Below are positions 36,135-64,000 of a DNA stretch of 64,000 nucleotides, in pieces. Under the pieces are notes generated by a model. It did no database searches. It worked only from the letters and a program-made list of their open reading frames with translations, and had not been told where the DNA came from. The translations under genes and the position numbers were made by a program. The stretch is from Protonemura montana (lineage: Eukaryota; Arthropoda; Insecta; Plecoptera; Nemouridae). The stretch is taken from assembly GCA_947568835.1 (NCBI GenBank), contig OX387602.1, positions 14,559,021 through 14,623,020 on the forward strand. The letters run 5' to 3'. Within the stretch, counting starts at the first letter, position 1. Each line of letters starts with the position of its first letter.

Positions 36135-36578
36135 GATTGATTGATTTGTGGTGTTTAACGACGCACTTCTTTGACATCTGACCATGCGTCACTGGCCAAA
36201 TGGCGTCGGTGAATGAGTGGATGATGATGAGGATGATGATGAACCAAAAGTAACCTAAAAGGGAGGAGGGGAAACCCTGTGCCGGCAAGTAGACTACTCC
36301 TGTTCAAGAGCACCAAGGGGACCACCGGCTTAACGTTCCTTCCGAAGGACGGTACAACTCAAACAGCAGGTTTCCTCCACAAATCCATACCGTCGAGAGG
36401 TTGATAAGCAAGGCGAGTGAAGTTGCTCTACTAACTTTCATACCTCCAACCTCTCTCCCGAACAGAACTGGTCATGTGTTTGATGGTCACCCATCCAATA
36501 CCTGACTCAGCGCAGTGTTGCTTAACTTCGGTGATCTCATGAGAAATGGTGTTTCTAGCACGTCAACCGTTCGGTGGC
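36135..36578 (-). mobile_element. 5S-rRNA-derived SINE (SINE3-type), copy 1
   Basis: On the minus strand the element starts GCCACCGAACGG and tracks arthropod 5S rRNA for about 95 nt: gagatcaccgaagttaagca corresponds to 5S GATCACCGAA(A/G)TTAAGCA (start of the internal promoter), and ggatgggtgacca corresponds to the box C region GGATGGGGGACC. The body is unrelated to 5S and includes a GAT/CAT-rich stretch. The 3' end reads gtcgttaaacaccaca followed by (aatc)3, a short-repeat tail typical of SINEs copied by a partner LINE. The total is about 444 bp. A second copy lies at about 60784-61138 in the same orientation. 5S-headed SINEs are known (SINE3 class); I do not recognise this family. Confidence 0.8.
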
Positions 36579-38454
36579 GTAGTTCCTTCAACACTTTGAT
36601 AATATTGCCAGTCTCTTATAAAATTACATCTCGATTTTTTGGTATGCAATAATAAAAAAACCACTGTTTTCAAGCAAATTACTGCGCCGGTTAAAATTTC
36701 CCCTAAACGACGTTTAAGTGCGTTTTAACCAGCATAGTTGAAGTCGACCTTCAGAAAAGTAAAAAGTTTTTAATTTATTTGATTTAAAATGTAAGTGTAG
36801 AGTAACGACTTGTTTAAAAAGCATGGCTCTGAATTCTTTACCTCCGTGATAACCGTTTTGATAATTTATTGCGATCAAACGTACAATATTATTGACCGTT
36901 TTTACATGAAAATTATATTTAATTACCCGATTATTGCCAAAGTAACCATCTTTTGGGGGCATGTCATTTCTATTACACAAAATTGCTCGGTGGTTAGTTA
37001 TGTGCATGTTTTGCAATGTATTTTTCACCGATCCAAGTCAAGCCACATGGTCGTAAACCAACCAAGGCCTACCAGCCGAGAGAGGGAGGCTTCCATCCTG
37101 CTACAGGAGGCATGCAGAGCATTCTAAAACAATAATTGAATTCGATTAGCAGCTAACATACGGATGTCGTGTTTTAAATCGAATTTGTTTTTCATACCGT
37201 CGGCACTCGACCCCTCCCCCTCGTCGGCAACTACCCCTATACCTATGTAACCTCACTCTGTGTTCCCACCCCTACAATAATGCAGCTAACCAAAAACGTT
37301 TTGCATTCGTTTTAAATATTCAAACTCGTTTATTTAACATTCGGCGATAAAACCTTGCCAAATAATGATGCGCTCGGTTCTGTTACGGTTTTTTTACGGC
37401 CCGCGTGTACACCGATGTCCATAGGTATATTTATAGAGATATTATTAAAACAGCAATAAATATCTGTACCGAGATATATATATACATGCATTATTCATGG
37501 GATAATGCGTGAGCTTGTTTGTGAAATAAAACATTGCACAGGGAATTGGAAACATATTCTTCTTTTGCCACCGCACCAAATTAAAATTACCCGTTTCAGA
37601 CTCTGTTGTCCGTGTTAACTCCCCAACGATTGTGTTACCAGTTATGACCATCAAGAAATTTACTTTCATTCGTAAAACACAGCGTATCTACGCATAAATT
37701 AGTGCCATGTAACTAAATTTTGTTCCATTTGCGACGCTCGTCAATGTCGTCTGAAAATCTCTTCAATCTGTCATCTTCAACCATTAAAACAAGAAGCGGA
37801 AAGTTTCTTACGAGACCGGAAGTAAATGAACTAGACAGTCTTCTTTTTTCCTCAAAATGTGTCTATTACAAAGCCATTATCAAGTCGTCCTCCAGAATCC
37901 TGTTCGGATGTGTTTTCTTCAGTTTTGTTCTCGTTCCTCTACGGCCATAACTACCCCTAACACGTGCAGGGGGTCAGAGGGACAAGGGTTTATGAATGAG
38001 ACCAGCAACTTTTGCCATCTCCTAATGTTATTGCCGATCTTGCCTAGCAAACACACTTACAGAAACCACTCCCGGCCATTTGGGACCAGTGTCGTCAGCC
38101 AGTTGAAAGGTTTTATGACGCCAAAGACCTTCAATATCGATTTGAAAGACACCTTTTCAAAGAAATTGGTCAATAGGTTGACTGACGAACATTCTGACGC
38201 TTCACTGAAAGCATAATTTAACGTTTTAACTAGATTAGGCGGTGGAGAAGAAGGGGGGGGGGGAGGGAATGGGAGATATCGGTCAGCTTTTCTAATGTCC
38301 ACGACATAGCAGCTTTTATCACATTCTGCACATTTAGCACAAATTTCCCAAAATGTGGAATACCATACATATTGACTTAACCAATGAGCCGCAATTGAAA
38401 TAATCTTTCAGCCTATTTTGAACTGTGCTGTCCACGCTCCCCTAACTAATTTTA

Positions 38455-38512
38455 ACCTTCCCACCCACCCAAACACACCCACCCACCGACTGCCTACCCA
38501 CCCACCCCTCTC
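38455..38512 (-). repeat. (CCCA)n-rich imperfect repeat
   Basis: Repeated cccacccaccca blocks; on the minus strand these are GGGTGGG tracts with potential to form G-quadruplexes. It lies about 2 kb upstream of the plus-strand RUNX start codon. No other function is evident. Confidence 0.7.
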
Positions 38513-39400
38513 TTTGAGTCGCATATACCCCTTTCCATTATTAAATCCCTTACTCTGAGGGTGTAATTAAAGTAAGCTCCCCCTACATGCTTCATGGCTG
38601 ACTTGGACAGTCTAAACTTGAAGGGAAATCCATAAGCAATCAGCACTCAGCGGGAACCTAGACGCCGACGCTGACGTTAACTTCGCCGACGGACAACGGC
38701 GCCGTGTTAGCGCCTATTAAAATTCTCCCATACTTCTCCGCGCTAAGCATGCCCAGTTGCAGTTATTTTCGGAATCCAAAGAGCAAGCTGGGTGCAAAGA
38801 GGATGGGCAATGTTATTAATATCACGGCATTGTTGTGTGTGAAGTCGTCCTCTATGCTTCTTCGTCGGCGCGTTTGCAACAGAGCGTGTCAAAGAAAAAT
38901 AACCCTTTCATCGCTAGAAATCCGCGTGTCATTATCAACCCTTCATCTTACAATTGGCTGGGAACAAAAGCGGAAAATGTCACATTTCAAATTGTCTCCG
39001 ATAAAAAAAAAATAGAAACAAAAGAATAACGCTGTGAAGTTGCTTTTCCCGCCCCCTGGAAAAGTGTTCCATGATAATGATGATCGCCCGCTTGCTTCGA
39101 CGTTTCGTTCAAGGTTATGCGGCGAGCCAGCGTAACGCGTCCAAACAAACCAACCGTAGACTTCCCCACTCGCGTTCAAGCAGGTTTTCCGGCCTGATTA
39201 AAAAAAAAACCGGGAAAAATCCCCGAGAACAAACCACGTGTACAGCGATAATTTTCGGCACATTTCGGGCTCATTCGTAGAACAACAATTATTTCTTTTT
39301 ATCTCCAAGAAGATTGCAAATAGGATAGAGGTGATGGTGGGTTACGTTAAAGGTGGGGTTATTCCCTCCCTCTCTCCCTATATGTGTGTCCCCGTTAGTT

Positions 39401-63108
<23,708 letters not shown>

Positions 63109-63838
63109 CTAGAGCTGGCGGGTGGAGCGAGACAAATCTAGTTGCGAAATAACGTTTTACCGTGGAGTGCCACGAAGGACTTTCGTGGGAAAGAAAACAT
63201 GGTTCTACTAGTCATGCAAAATATTGAGATTCTATTTCTAGTGATAGGTTTTAGTGGTCTAATATTTCTTCCTTTCAAGTGACTATCGTTGCAACAAAAT
63301 GTATGTCATTTATCTACGGTTCGAGTCGTTCAAATTGTAATCGGAGGATAGCGAGAAACACCACAAATAATATGTAACAATTTCGTTGTTTTCAAGTGAC
63401 ATTTCAAATCTAATATGACGAACTATTAATTCCCTTGTTCTTCCTCAATTTCTTGTCGAGGGCTGCTTATTTCTGTCCAACTGGTTAATGTTGCAATTAT
63501 TTCACTGGTTGTTAACACAGAGTTTTTCACGCATACGTTATACCTACTTTTACGTGGAAATAAGATTTTCATCGAGTTAAGTTTATTGTTGCTGCATTAC
63601 GTACGTATTTGCACGGGCGAGCTCTGTTCAAATTTTTTCACTCGCCTGTTTGCAGTTTAGTTGAACTCATCTTTATATTTACGACGATAATATAATATTA
63701 TGTTATCATGCCAAATGAGAGCTGTGGAAGGCGTTCTCGAAAAAACTGTTCTTGAACTGTCATTACATTTTAAATAATTTCTTCTATTCATAAAATTATT
63801 GCTGTCAATTTTGTTTAGATCGTTATTTACAATTGATC
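63109..63838 (+). other. lz: 3' UTR of the lozenge-like gene
   Basis: AT-rich sequence from the stop codon to the first AATAAA, about 730 nt. Several TTTTATTT/ATTTA words could act in mRNA turnover. No further exon is needed because the protein already ends in the conserved VWRPY. Confidence 0.55.
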
Positions 63839-63844
63839 AATAAA
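63839..63844 (+). terminator. lz: Candidate polyadenylation signal of the lozenge-like gene
   Basis: First canonical AATAAA after the stop codon, followed 45-55 bp later by a GT-rich stretch (gcaggtggtaagcatg) that could be the downstream element. The window ends 156 bp further on with no other feature. Confidence 0.5.
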
Positions 63845-64000
63845 AATTATGAGCAGTATACTTGGGAAAGATACGATACTATTTTGCAGGTGGTAAGCAT
63901 GTTTCCACACCGATTTAGAATTGGGCGGTGACGAACATGATTCATGAACATGAACATGAACAGGAAAATGTTTGCCACTAAATCGAGGCAAGTGCATTGT

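Larger units (their letters stand above)
22451..39400. other. Intergenic region between the two divergent RUNX genes
   Basis: The start codons of the two genes point away from each other and are 18,984 bp apart. I see no protein-coding gene in between. Distinct contents are listed separately: a G-quadruplex-type repeat, C-runs, a tRNA-like element, regulatory-looking blocks near 28.0, 31.0, 32.6 and 34.9 kb, and a 5S-derived SINE. The remaining sequence is AT-rich without recognisable structure. Such a space probably carries enhancers for one or both genes. Confidence 0.7.

Noticed and set aside
36484..36578. Genuine 5S rRNA gene
   Set aside because: Only the first ~95 nt resemble 5S, with many changes and no normal 3' half. 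It continues into a SINE-like body.

Overview
The window is animal nuclear DNA, most likely from an arthropod. It has long AT-rich introns, GT-AG splice sites, short interspersed repeats, no operons, and only two protein-coding genes I can support. Both encode Runt-domain (RUNX) transcription factors ending in the Groucho-recruiting pentapeptide VWRPY. Their sequences resemble members of the insect/crustacean RUNX set (run, lz, RunxA, RunxB) more than the vertebrate RUNX1-3 proteins. I cannot name the species.

Layout: (1) 1-12.6 kb is non-coding sequence beyond the 3' end of the first gene. (2) 13,293-21,593, minus strand: a four-exon RUNX gene (413 aa, RunxB-like). (3) 21.6-40.3 kb is the intergenic space between the two divergently transcribed genes. 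It holds a CpG-rich block at each end, several regulatory-looking GC-rich blocks, a pol III tRNA-like element bounded by inverted repeats, and a 5S-rRNA-derived SINE. (4) 40,578-63,108, plus strand: a five-exon RUNX gene (585 aa, lozenge-like), with a second copy of the 5S-derived SINE in its last intron and a polyadenylation signal at 63,839. Exon joins were found by eye; all seven introns begin with GT, end with AG and split a codon after its first base.

The two genes share a gene model as well as a domain. In both, the Runt domain is cut at the same Gly codon, and the next two exons are exactly 114 bp and 150 bp in identical phase, although the 150-bp exons no longer resemble each other in protein sequence. 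This points to an old local duplication. The head-to-head arrangement, a CTCF-like site between the genes, an ETS:RUNX composite site in the intergenic space and a RUNX-site cluster in intron 1 of the plus-strand gene suggest shared or cross-regulatory control, which is inference. I see no sign of a prokaryotic, viral or wholly new gene system. The most unusual items are the 5S-derived SINE family, the tRNA-like inverted-repeat element, and a Pro-to-Phe change in the otherwise conserved second half of the minus-strand Runt domain.
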